Shown: positions 48,201 through 58,816 of the stretch, piece by piece | How the letters are laid out: the number at the start of each line of letters is the position of its first letter | Position numbering within the stretch: position 1 is the stretch's first letter | Origin: Chamaea fasciata | Lineage: Eukaryota > Chordata > Aves > Passeriformes > Sylviidae | Assembly: GCA_029207755.1 (NCBI GenBank) | Contig: JARCOQ010000006.1 | Span: 22,108,890 to 22,172,889 of the forward strand | Direction: 5' to 3' | Length of the DNA stretch: 64,000 nucleotides | The notes under the pieces: model-generated | Told to the model about the DNA's origin: nothing | The model's database searches: none | What the model saw: the letters and a program-made list of their open reading frames with translations, nothing else | Position numbers and translations under genes: made by a program

Positions 48201-49845
48201 GTGTTATTTTTACATCATGTTTGCAGGATGTTGAAAGCACAGCTTGATTTTCCTCCTCAGTCTGAGGAAGTTAATGTGGTGGTAAATGTTTTAGTTAGTA
48301 GGCTACTGTAAAGAAAATTTAACCTGTGAAGGAAAAAAAGAACAGAAATCTCCTCTTTCAGAAAACAGAAAATTATTAGAAAGTCTAGTGCTCATAGCTT
48401 TCACAGGAATACTGGGACTCCAGTCCCTGGAACACATTAAAGTGTTTAACTTTTAGGGACTGAATCCCTCATTGTGGTTCTTTTTTTTTTTTTTTTTTTT
48501 TTTTCCCCCTACTTAAGTAACAGTTTCATCAGGGAGCAGAGAAGGAATGCTGTCCAGTGTAGCCTGAAAGGTGATGATTAGCTAACTTTCGTTGCAGGCA
48601 GGCTGAACATTCTGAGGCTGATTTCTTTCCCAGTATCAAAGAGGAGAAAGAAGAAAGTATTTCTAATTGTGATACTCTAGTATTGACTTCTGTTGTTGTC
48701 CATGGATTTTCCAAGAAGCAAGAAATAGCCTTGTAGGATCCTTATCTGTTTCATTACATTTTATGAAAGGCAACAGTGAAGCAGTAGAAAAAGTCTTCCT
48801 AAGATCATCGATTGGTAATTTGGGAATGCATGAGCCTCAGCTGAAGTGTCAGGGCTGTCTGGGTGGGAATTGCAATTCACCTTCTGCTAGAGCATGGTTA
48901 CTAGAGGCGTATTAATGCTCAGTCAAGCTTAAAATGAGCAAAAAGGGCATACTTGACTAAGGTACTGATATTGGGTGATAACTGGAGCAAGAGCATTGTC
49001 CTTAGCTGTGATGGTTTAAAAACTAAGGCACTGATTGAAAGGAGATGGCATTCGTCTTTCTAAGAACTTTAAAGGTGTCTCTGAGAAGCAAGAGGCACTT
49101 GTCCTTATTCCCATGTCTGGAGTGGAAGCAGCAAACCATGACCTGAGCACAGACTGGGAACAAGTTCTCTGGGTGAGCTGCTACTTACATACCTCAATTC
49201 ATTTACCAGCGATGCTATGGAAGTATACCTATATGCCAAAGGTCAGGCAGACACAATGCACTTTGTACCTACCTGTGTAGATAAAAAAATCTATACCACA
49301 TGTGTCTACATGTGTAGATACAAAATCTACACTTTGTAATTAGGGGATGTGCTTGGATACCAAAATCTGACTTCTTTTTCATAATCTGAGGCAACATTCT
49401 GCTTGCATTTAACAGCTTGACTCTTTCCCTCACAGGAACAGAGCAGATTTCCTTTGGAAAGTTCTGATTCTACGAATATGGACAGGCTGAAAAGTAAGTA
49501 AATCAGTGGTCTTGCTGCCGAGAAGACTTGAAATTAATTAAATGCAAAAGTGGTTTGCCCAATGGGGATGTAGGGTGCCTTAATCATCTCCACTTGCAGA
49601 GAAGTATAATTAACTCTCCATATCCATTCATGCCTTATCCTTTCTGGCAACTGGAAGACCTCCTAATACCTACTCTTACAATGATTTTATTAATATGCAA
49701 GTGTGGTTTCTTTGAGGAAGCCGTAGAGGTGACTCAGGTGAGCTCTCAAAAGGCTGCCCTTCAGCCAGGGCTGGGCCCACATTTGAGTGGGGACTTGACA
49801 GCTTTAGAGCTCGCCAGCCGGGCTCGTTCCAGTTTTGTGAGCAAA
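45245..49845. other. PGM2-TBC1D1 spacer, no gene seen
   Basis: AT-rich sequence. It holds a perfect 9-bp stem with a 3-nt loop at 46519-46539, a palindrome CCATACGTATGG at 46903-46914 and a T(24) run at 48481-48504. No coding exon was recognised. Confidence 0.55.
46519..46539. repeat. Perfect inverted repeat
   Basis: ACTCAAGTA, TTG, TACTTGAGT. The arms are exactly complementary; no function is evident. Confidence 0.9.
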
Positions 49846-49849
49846 CTTC

Positions 49850-51250
49850 GTTCGCCACTTCAGCTGACCCCGCCATGCGCCCAGGCTCACTACCACAAGG
49901 CGACAACGACACGTTTTCCGCGAGATCAAAGGCTGTGCCAGACAGAAGGGGCAGAAGTCGCCGAAATGCTCTTCGAGAGGAACTTAACGGGCGACGGGAG
50001 GAGGCTTCAGCTGCCCGCTGTCGCGACACGGGTGCCCCCCTGTCGCCGGCTGCCCTTGTCTCTGCCGGGCGCCCGTCCCGTCCGCTCCCCTGTGCCGGGA
50101 CCCGCCGCCTGTTGCTATTTTCGCCCGCGCTGGCTCGCTGTGCGGCGCGGGTTCCTCCTCGTCCCGGCCCGCCGGCAGGTAGGGGCGGGGCGGCGGGCAG
50201 TGCCGCAGGCGGCGGGCGGGCGGCGGAGAGTGGCAGGAGGCGGTGGGCAGCGGGCAGTGCCGCAGGCGGCGGGCGGGCGGCGGAGAGTGGCAGGAGGCGG
50301 TGGGCGGCGGGCAGTGCCGCAGGCGGCGGGCGGGCGGCGGAGAGTGGCAGGAGGCGGTGGGCAGCGGGCAGTGCCGCAGGCGGCGGGCGGTGCCGGAGGC
50401 GGCGGGCAGCCCCTGGCCCGGCCCGGCGCCCGATACCGGCCCCTCCCGCCTCCCCGCGCGGGAGGTGCCCGGTGGCGCCCGGCCGCTTCTGAGGGCACTT
50501 GCCTGCGGCGAGCGCATCCTGCGGCGGTAAGCGGCACCGGGCAGCCCCAGGCCTGTCAGGGGGCGGCGGTGGGGCCCCGCTGCGGGCCGGCCCGGGGGAG
50601 CGGCGCTGGCGGGGCCGAGCAGCGTTTTGGGAGGGTGGGAGGAAGGAGGAAGAGCAGCTCTTGGCGCAGAGGAAGTGAAGAGTTGTGGCGAGGAGTGCAG
50701 CACCCGCCGCGGGCGGCCCGTGCCTGCACCCGCGCTGCCAGGGGGGGAGAAACCTCCGGCCCGGGCGGGTCCGGCCGGGGCCCCGCTCCGTGCCCGCGGC
50801 GGAGGGGGCGGGTGCGCGCTCCCGGCGCCCGCGGCGGGGTCGCGCCGTCGCTCCTGACGGGGCTCCCGGCGAGGGCGCAGCTCTGGCTGTGAGAGCAGCG
50901 TTGCTGCGAGACGGGGCGGCCGGGCGGGAGCGCAGCGGGGACGGGGGCGCCGGTGCCGCTGTTCTCGGCTGGTGGGGCTCTGGGAGAGCTGGCTCCTCGT
51001 CAGAATAACCAAAAGACCCGCTTGAAATTCATCTGTGAGTGACCTGAGGTGCCTTTAGTTCTTCTCTCTTGTCTGCCGTTTCCTCGCCCGTCTGTGTAAC
51101 ATCGCCGGGTATAACTCCTCCCAGACCCCGCTCCGTCTCAGAGCAGCAAAGCGGCTCTTCTCTGGGCAAAACCGAACCTTTCCTAACCGCGGCACAGCCG
51201 AATGTAGCTTTCAATCCGCCCACAGCGGCACAGTGTTCTTACGGCCCTTT
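49850..51250 (+). promoter_or_regulatory. TBC1D1: CpG island, probable TBC1D1 promoter and non-coding first exon
   Basis: A very CpG-dense block of about 1.4 kb lies 7 kb upstream of the first TBC1D1 coding exon on the same strand. Human TBC1D1 also starts with non-coding 5' sequence separated by introns from the ATG exon. Possible first-exon donors are CAG|GTAGGG (GT at 50179), GCG|GTAAGC (GT at 50527) and TCT|GTGAGT (GT at 51035). GC boxes occur near 50182-50195 and a 57-bp minisatellite occupies 50195-50410. Open frames across the island (up to 454 codons) reflect GC bias. The assignment to TBC1D1 is by position and strand. Confidence 0.65.
50195..50410. repeat. 57-bp minisatellite, about 3.8 copies
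   Basis: The motif GGGCAGTGCCGC recurs exactly every 57 bp at 50195, 50252, 50309 and 50366. Copies are nearly identical, with G/A differences at the unit boundary (GGTGGGCAGC versus GGTGGGCGGC). The array then decays into a shorter GGCGG-rich tail. As 57 is a multiple of three, all frames show a 19-residue periodicity, which makes spurious long ORFs. Confidence 0.9.
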
Positions 51251-51254
51251 AAAT

Positions 51255-54200
51255 TCGCGAACTAAGTCAACAAGGGAATGATCTCTTGAAACTGCCTTCA
51301 CGAGAGGTATGAAACGAATGTGGTTATTTATAGCGCAGTTTGAAAAGATTGAGACCTTTGTGTGCTGTGTTTTATTTGGGAGAGAGGCTAACATGGCAGA
51401 TCTGCTGTAGGGACCTTTAGGAGTGCAGATGGTGGGATTTGTGTCTGCGTTAAGCCTAGAGATTGAATGGAATATCGTGGGTCAAAATTAATAAATTATA
51501 CAGTTTCTGAATAGCGAATACCTCTGAGCTGATGCATATGACTATACTTTTAACACTTGTAAGTGCTGAAATAGAAATTTGTCACGGGTTGTTTTATAGG
51601 AATGCTGAAAATCATAGGTAATGCACAAAAGTGGAAATGTTTGCAGGTGAGAAAAACGACAGGATGGAAGGAAAGTGAAACGCATTCAGTGATATGTGGA
51701 TGGCTTGACACTTTTTTCACTTTAATTTGGTTAACTGCGAAGTAGAATGCAGGCATTTTGGCTGTGGATATGCAATTGAATAGAAAGGAATGGTATTCAT
51801 AATGTCATTTACCTAGCAAGCTTTTTTTAAAAAAAATCTTTTTAAAGTGCATTACAGTTGTAGAACAGCTCAGTATTTTGTTCAGGCCTTTATGAGGCTG
51901 AGTCAGAAGACTTCACTCACCAGCATATTAATTTCCATGGACTTGATTAAGGAAATAGCCACAGGTGTTAAGGGCAGGAACAGTCTGCTATTTTCTTCAT
52001 TTGATAGTTGATTATAAATGTGCATGTTTGTAATCAAGAATATACTATCATTTTGTTGCATTTTTTTATTAATAGCCTGTTTTTAAAACTTATTTGAGAA
52101 GTGATATAAATGCTGGCTGTACTGGTAAATATTTTAGGTGTGTTTATTACTGGCACCAGTACCAGAGTATATGGTCAAATGTTATTCAGCACCCAGTTTG
52201 GAGTTGTTGACAAGATTTAAGCATTAAAAGTGAGCATTTAATGGAAAAATAATGGAAATTAAAACTGATTTCTGGGGCAAATTGGTTTCTGGACCTGCAC
52301 ATGCTGTTGCCCACAGCAAACCATTGCTTCAGAAGGAAACAGCAGATAATAAATGGCTATGAGATAAAAAGAATATCCTCGCAACAAGAGGGGTGTATCA
52401 TGCTTCCTAGTGCCCTTAAAAGCATAAAAAAACCTTTTTAAACACTGTTCTCAGCTAATATATATTCTCATTTGTGTTTTTCTACATATCCTGCCAGGTG
52501 GATAGAGAAATCTCTCAGCTTGAGCAGAGACAATGCTAATTTCAGTTAGGGGTCAGAAAGAGAGGGAGACAAGTGGTATTTAGTTCTGGCTAGTGTTCCA
52601 GAGTTCTGGCTGCAGGCCAGGGCTCCTCATAATCCTTAAGTAGTATGATATTTCTGCTAAAATAATCAGTGGTGAAGTGCAGTCAGTACCATTGCCTCTG
52701 GTTCCATTTGTCAACAGGGTTCAGTGCTAATGCCATGCAGAGAAGAGCTGAACAAATTTGTGCTATTTAAGACCAGCTGTTTTTCATAAGACCTTGCTGT
52801 ATGGTTGCTTTTTTTTTGCTTAACTTGAAGGGGAGAAAAACTGACTTACAGAAACTTACATAAACTAAAGCTGCTGTCATGTCCCAAGCCTGATGTGGAG
52901 TAACGGCGCAGTTGTCTCTCAGAAAAGCTGCAGAGATTGAGGAAGATGGTATCTTTCCGTTCAGCTCCTAGCTCAACCCCTCATTTATTCATTGCTGTGT
53001 GAAAGCTCTGCCTGCTTCCTTGCTTGATACGTCTTGTAAGCCCATCAGTTCTGCTGTGAGTCCCAGCACTCCAACTGCTACCAAAGCAGGGAAGGAGCTG
53101 GAGAATACTGAAGGGTTGCTTAAATCTGCAGTTACCAATGTTCTGAACAATAGTTTAAAACTTTTAGCTGCATGTCTGTATTGAGTTTAGTCTGGTTGAG
53201 AAGAAAGAAAAGTCAAAAGAAGGGTAATGCTGCAGCACTGTCAAAGTCTCTGCTGCTTTTTTTTTTTTTGGGGGGGGTGTGGGTGGTGTTCTTTTGGTTT
53301 AGAATATTCTCTCTCCTCTCTTTGTCTTTTTCTCTATTAGTCTGAGTCTATCCCAAATCTGCCTGGTGTTCCCCCAGGTGCACAAACCCAGTTTCAGTGC
53401 CTCACTTTCCCAGGTTATTAACACAGTAACCTCACAAGATTCTCCTTCCTAACCTCCAAGCTTACCTGACCCCATCTAACCAACTGGCACCTGGAGCCAA
53501 TACCTTGCCCTTGTGATATAGTCTTTGCTCTCTTGAGGGAAGGTGAGTTTTAAGGAAAGCTGTCTTGCATGATGCAATGCTGCTTAGACATGTACCTTCA
53601 CATGAGGCCCAGAATGGCAGAAATAATAATTTCTGTAGGGCTTCCTTTCATGCTGTCTTGCTATCACCCTGACTTCTCTCTGAAGGGGTCCCTTTTAACT
53701 TGGTGGCATAAACACAGTGAGAATGTAATTTGATTTTGGAGAGCAAGAGTCTGATGTGTATTTTTTAAATTAGGTTGGGGTTTTAAAAAACAATATCAGA
53801 TTTTGCTAGAACAGTTTAGTGTTTCATGCTAAGTCTGCTCCCCACTTGTGAGAAGTGACTGGGTTGATTAGAGCAAAAGAGAAGTTGAGGACAAAGGGCA
53901 CACATGTTCCCATGTGTATCTTCTACATTAATAATAGTCTGATGTCCCGTGGTATAGAAGGCAGGGATAGATACATTCATGTGGTTTGTGTAAATATGCA
54001 TTACAGTTCTACTGTTTTTATGCTGATGGAGCAAATACAGTTGAATCAAAGCAGGCTAAACAGTAGGAACAGTAAGGACCATATTCTCTATATCTCTGCA
54101 AACTATATCTTTCTCAGCAGCAAAGCTGTCAGCTGAGGAGTGCCACTCAAGCTGTTCTCAGTTTTGAGTGCAAGGGCAACCAAGATCCTTCAAAAGATGC

Positions 54201-55830
54201 CAGTGGAGAGGAGAAAGAGGAGCTGTCCCAGTTATGTCTGTGAGCGCTGGGAGAACAACTGGAGACACCCAGTGTGCTAAGCAAAGCCCAGAGTAATGAA
54301 TCTGAATGGCGCTTAGGGCTGCCAAAGGAACATCAAAGTTGAGGTAGAAGGAAACCAGTGGACAGCTTTATTTTTATATTTTTTATATTCCCTCTTGGAT
54401 TAGAGGTGAAATAAACATTTAATAGGCATGAGTTAATCGGACACTTGGGAGGAGGAGGAAACTTGTTTGAATCTACTGTACTAATATGTATGGTAAAGTC
54501 CTATGGCACCTGCAGAGCCAAATTTTGGAGGGGATGGACTAAGAGGTGGCAACCAGGGATGGGTAAAGGGGCTAAAATTCCAAGCTGTGGGGTCAGGGCA
54601 GACATGGATGGGCTGAGAGCATGGCTACTCTTTGGCCATAATGTGTGCTTAATTTTATGGCTGTGAATAGGCATGTTGAGAAGAACAAAACTATTTTTAG
54701 GTCTAAATTAAAGCAGGTACATAAATACTTCATGGTCTTGAAGTAAAACCCAGTCCTTGGTGTAAATTTGAAGGACATTAACACCAGCAGCATGAAATTG
54801 GCATAATTTCTGGTGGGATTTGTTTACAATAAGTGACAGGAGGGGAAAACCAAGAAAGAATGGCTGAGAAAGGGAAATGGAACGTGCAGAACAGTAACAT
54901 ACATAATGATACGGGTTAGATAAGGAAATTTTCTGATGCTGCTAAATTTGTGCTCTGAGAAACTGCACTTTCAGCCTCTCCTAACATTAGGAAAAAAACC
55001 TAGCATTTTGACTTCTACTTAACTGGTTTGATTTATTTGTATGTGTTTTTCTTTGGAAATAACAAATGCAGACATTTGAGTATTTATGCTGTTGACTTTG
55101 CAAGGTGTTTATTATTTTAAAAAAGAGATGAATGCCAAGAAGCTTCACGTTTATATTAAATACATTCCAGCAGTACAATGTTTGTTTAAGTATGACAGAG
55201 TATCAACCTTGGGTTTTTTATATACTGTTCAGTCCTTAGAGTTAGCATGCAAAGTAATATATTGTATTGTGATATTCATTTCTCTTTGAGGCTGCATTGC
55301 CTTGTAGATCTGGGGTAAAAGAGCATGGTAGATGGTGGTAATCAAAAAGAAACTTGAAAAGTTGATTGAAGCAAGGGTGACCTTTTTTGTATTTTTACTT
55401 GCCTTTCATTACATTTTTTAAGAAGGGTTCTCAGAAAATACAAATAAGAAATTGACTACAAAAAGTATGTGGCTAATACATCATTGTCTGTGTGGTATCT
55501 CAGTTCTCCTGCTTTCAGCTAAGAATAAAGTTTTCTTAGGCTTTCTTATCCTGAGATTATTATCTATGCCACTGAGTGACAAGAGCACTAAAAGCTAAAA
55601 CCTTGGTTTTTTTGTAGTTTAGACTACACACCATGGTAGTTATGAATGAATCCAGTCTTCCCTGCAGTTGCTGAACTGTTTTTCCTTGTTGCAGTTAAGG
55701 AGAAAAAAATTGTAATAGTTTGTCAAAGAAGAGACCATTTTGATTCTTGGCTGATGGAAAACTATAATGGTAACTGTGTTTAGCAGTCTGTGCTAATAAG
55801 GTGTAAAAATGCTTCCTGAAGCTGCTATCC
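51255..55830 (+). other. Probable TBC1D1 intron 1, left part
   Basis: AT-rich sequence between the putative promoter and the ATG exon. It has T/G homopolymers at 53,258-53,278. No exon or repeat family was recognised. Confidence 0.5.
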
Positions 55831-55835
55831 CATTT

Positions 55836-56072
55836 AGAATCGCAGAATCATTGATGTTGGAAAAGATCTCCAAGATCATCATGTCCAGCATTTGACTGAA
55901 CACTGCCATGTGAATTAGATCATAGCACCAAGTACCACATCCAGTTGTTTCTTGAACACTTCAAGGACAGTGACTCCACCACATCCCTGTGCAGCTTCTT
56001 CCAATCCTTACCACTCTTTCAATGAAGAAATTCTTCCTGATGCCTAACCTGAACCACCCCTGCCACAGCTTA
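55836..56072 (-). mobile_element. CR1 LINE 3' fragment (antisense)
   Basis: AGAATCGCAGAATCATTGATG, GGAAAAGATCTCCAAGATCA, CTTCAAGGACAGTGACTCCA and GAAGAAATTCTTCCTGATGC are the reverse complement of a CR1 tail with the standard 3' end block. Confidence 0.93.
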
Positions 56073-56074
56073 AT

Positions 56075-58293
56075 GGCATTTCATTTAGGATGTAATGTGT
56101 GGGAATACACAAGACAGAGAGTAAGACAGACTTAATTAGCTTAGCTAGTCTGATGACTAGGATGCTATGGCAAGGACAAACAGAACTTTGAGATTATGAG
56201 AAGATGGGATTAAACTTGCTTAAGGGAAGAGATTTAATTAATTTTTTATGATAAAGATGTTGTAAAATGCGTAAGTTGCATGTATGATATTTTAACTTAA
56301 TTATTGTAGTAGAAATTATTAACTGTACTGAAATGGTATGTAAGTTCTTGGAAAACTTGAGTAAAATTAAATTCTGATGACCAAATTAGGGTTTCCGTCT
56401 CTCCATCAATCCCCAATAGTAATGCATTTATATTAGTCTAAAATATGCTTATTTTCTTGCTCATTTGTGAAATAAACAATGAAATCTCCCAGTTGTAGTA
56501 TACTTAAAATGAGGTGTACAAATTCTGGATTTTCATGGCCCTTTCCCCCACACCTCCCATGTGCAGATACACAGAGGTTTATGAAAAGACTTTAAAAAAA
56601 TTGATCTACACTTCTAGAATGCTATTTATTATGAAGTCATTGAATAGTGTCTTGGAAACTTGCACTCTTGCTAAATTTGCTATTCTTGGAACTGGTAATG
56701 TTGCCAGTGTTCATGTGTCAAAAGATGAAAAAGTTTCAGAAACATAAATGCACCCAAAGATGATTTCTGCGGTTCTGTTGTTTTTACCATTTGCCAGTTA
56801 CTGCAGAAACATTTTTCCCCACTGGGACATTTACAGATTGGTTGCATTTTAAACAGTTGAAAATTAATTTCCATCTTGAAATTTAAAAAGTTAGTTTTGT
56901 GGCTTTTTTAATCCTGAATTTTCCTTTCATTTTCAACAAGGTGAAAGACTGTTAAAAATTCAGTCTGAAAATATTAGTACAAGAGCAAATGAAGGACAAA
57001 GTTTAATGGAAACTCTTGAGGAAAATAGTGCTGGTTTTGATCATGCTTGTAGATGAATAAAGACAAGATATACTGTTACCACAGTAAACAGATGCCACTT
57101 ATTCAATACTTGTTCACATGTAATTAAAATGTTTGTTAAGGATATCTTGGTACTATTTATGTTTTTGCAACAGATGTTATAATGGGAAACTCTCATAAGA
57201 CTGATGGTGAACTACTGTCCTGGTATTTAAACACAGGCAGTTGAAGTCCTGTCAGCCTTGTGTCAGTCTCACACAATATAATGTAACAGCTGAAACTAGG
57301 ATCAATTAAAGAGGAGTTAAAACAGGCTAGTATAACAAATGACAATCTATATGTTTTCATGGACTGCATTTTGTGAAATGGAATTTATAAATAAATGCAA
57401 TTATTGGATTTCATTACTAGAAGTACTAATATGTAATAACAGTAGTGGTAGTAAATGCTGGGTATAACAGGTTTACAACAGGGTTGTGTGTTACTGGTAT
57501 ATTCCATTTGATATTTTAAGAAATGAAAATGATACAATGTCAGTCTGGCTAACATTTAAGTATTTCTGTCTGGCTGACCAGTGTTAAAATATAACCATGA
57601 ATTGTGATCGTCATCTGGTTCTTCCCAGAATTGCTGTAAGGACTGCTGCTTGTGACTGCTATCTGACAGGTTTTTCAGCGATCACTCAGTTGACTGCTGC
57701 TAGCCTTTTTAGGTGACAGTGGTTTCTAGGGTGTTATTTATTGAAAATATCTGTTTGGTTACAACAACTCCATGTTAGTAGCCAAATTAAAAGTCATCCA
57801 CCTATGGACAAGAAAGTTGTCAAGCTGACTTTTTTTTTTTTTCTTTTTTTTTTTTTTCTTTTTTTTTTTTTTTCCCAAAATGTAAATATGTCTTAGCAGT
57901 CAGTGACTTCAACTGTCATGAAGGTCAGAATAGCTCAGCTGAGTTCTTCCTGTGATAACAGGTTTGAAATAGGCCAGTGTGATTTACATGTGCCTGCTCA
58001 TGAAACAGACACAGGCTAGAAAGAATGTTCATTGTAATTTAGTTACTCATTAGATAGTTGAGCTAAGGTCGTAAAGCAAATTTTAAATCAGGACTGACTC
58101 TTTCCCAAGCAATATATTTATTACAATTATGTTTGTTGGACCTGAAATAGTGAGGCCCAAGGTAAAGAGGGGGAATTTGCTAGATGGGCCATGGTAGCTC
58201 TCTTCTGATGTTAAGCTATTAATTATTTGGGTTACTGAGAGTTGGTTTTTCATACAGTTCCAGCACCTACATAACTCTTCCTTTTTCTTTCAG
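56075..58293 (+). other. Probable TBC1D1 intron 1, right part
   Basis: AT-rich sequence. It has a pyrimidine tract of T runs broken by C at 57,829-57,876. It ends at the strong acceptor before the ATG exon. Confidence 0.5.
57829..57876. repeat. Interrupted poly-T tract
   Basis: Three T runs of 13-15, separated by single C, then CCC. Confidence 0.9.
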
Positions 58294-58399
58294 AACTCTT
58301 CTGTTCCTTAATCAAAGGAGCCATCCAGCCTCCAGATAATGTCATTCCATGGAACTGAAATATTGGTGAATTAGTCCAGGTTCGGTAAAGGACTGTAAA
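58294..58399 (+). other. TBC1D1: TBC1D1 5' UTR part of exon 2
   Basis: A strong acceptor (CTTCCTTTTTCTTTCAG, AG at 58292-58293) precedes 106 nt of leader before the ATG. The leader contains two short upstream ORFs, 58339-58374 and 58349-58369, both closed before the main start. Confidence 0.7.
58339..58374 (+). other. Upstream ORFs in the TBC1D1 leader
   Basis: The first uORF, at 58339, has 11 codons and a TAG. A second ATG at 58349, in another frame, gives six codons and a TGA. Both end before the main ATG at 58400, so ribosomes could reinitiate. Whether they reduce translation is unknown. Confidence 0.5.
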
Positions 58400-58816
58400 A
58401 TGGAGCCAATAACTTTCAAAGTTAAGAAGTGTCAAGCACCTAGTGACTTCTCAGCAAGTTTCAGTCTCCAGCTTGTGGGTTCTCTCCCAGTGCATTCCCT
58501 AACGACTATGTCAATGCTGCCTTGGATTGTGGCCGAGATCCAGTTGCTCAGTGCAAAGTCTTCCAAAGAAGAACCCAGCGTCAGCCAAATCCGACTTTGT
58601 GTCTCACCAGCCAGTCTGCGTTGTGAGCCAGACACAGGGAAAACCCAGCAGTGGGATCCTTTAATTTGTTCGAGTTTGTTTGAATACAAGCCACAGCAGG
58701 TCCACAAACTGATTCACAACAGCCATGATCCGAGCTACTTTGCTTGTCTGATAAAGGATGAAGCAGCAAATCAGCAAAGTATCTGCTATGTATTTAAAGC
58801 TGATGATCAGACAAAA
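58400..58816 (+). CDS. TBC1D1: TBC1 domain family member 1, first coding exon (partial gene)
   Basis: TBC1D1 is a Rab GTPase-activating protein, phosphorylated by AKT and AMPK, that controls GLUT4 vesicle movement and energy use in muscle. Only its N-terminus lies here: 139 codons starting MEPITFKVKK, with LQLVGSLPVHSLTTM, MLPWIVAEI, IRLCVSPASLRCEP, QQWDPLI and VHKLIHNSHDPSYFACLIKD. These match the start of human TBC1D1 closely, and the exon covers most of the first PTB/PID domain. The ATG has A at -3 and G at +4. The exon ends ACAAAA|GTAAGT in phase 0. The next residues expected from orthologs (PEIISSIRQAG) are not found before 64,000, so the rest of the gene, including the TBC domain, lies to the right. 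No defect was seen. Confidence 0.95.

Noticed and set aside
49528..50892. 454-codon plus-strand open frame with 19-residue repeats
   Set aside because: It spans a CpG island and its repeats are the 57-bp minisatellite read in frame. The other frames, on both strands, are also open, and no domain is recognisable.
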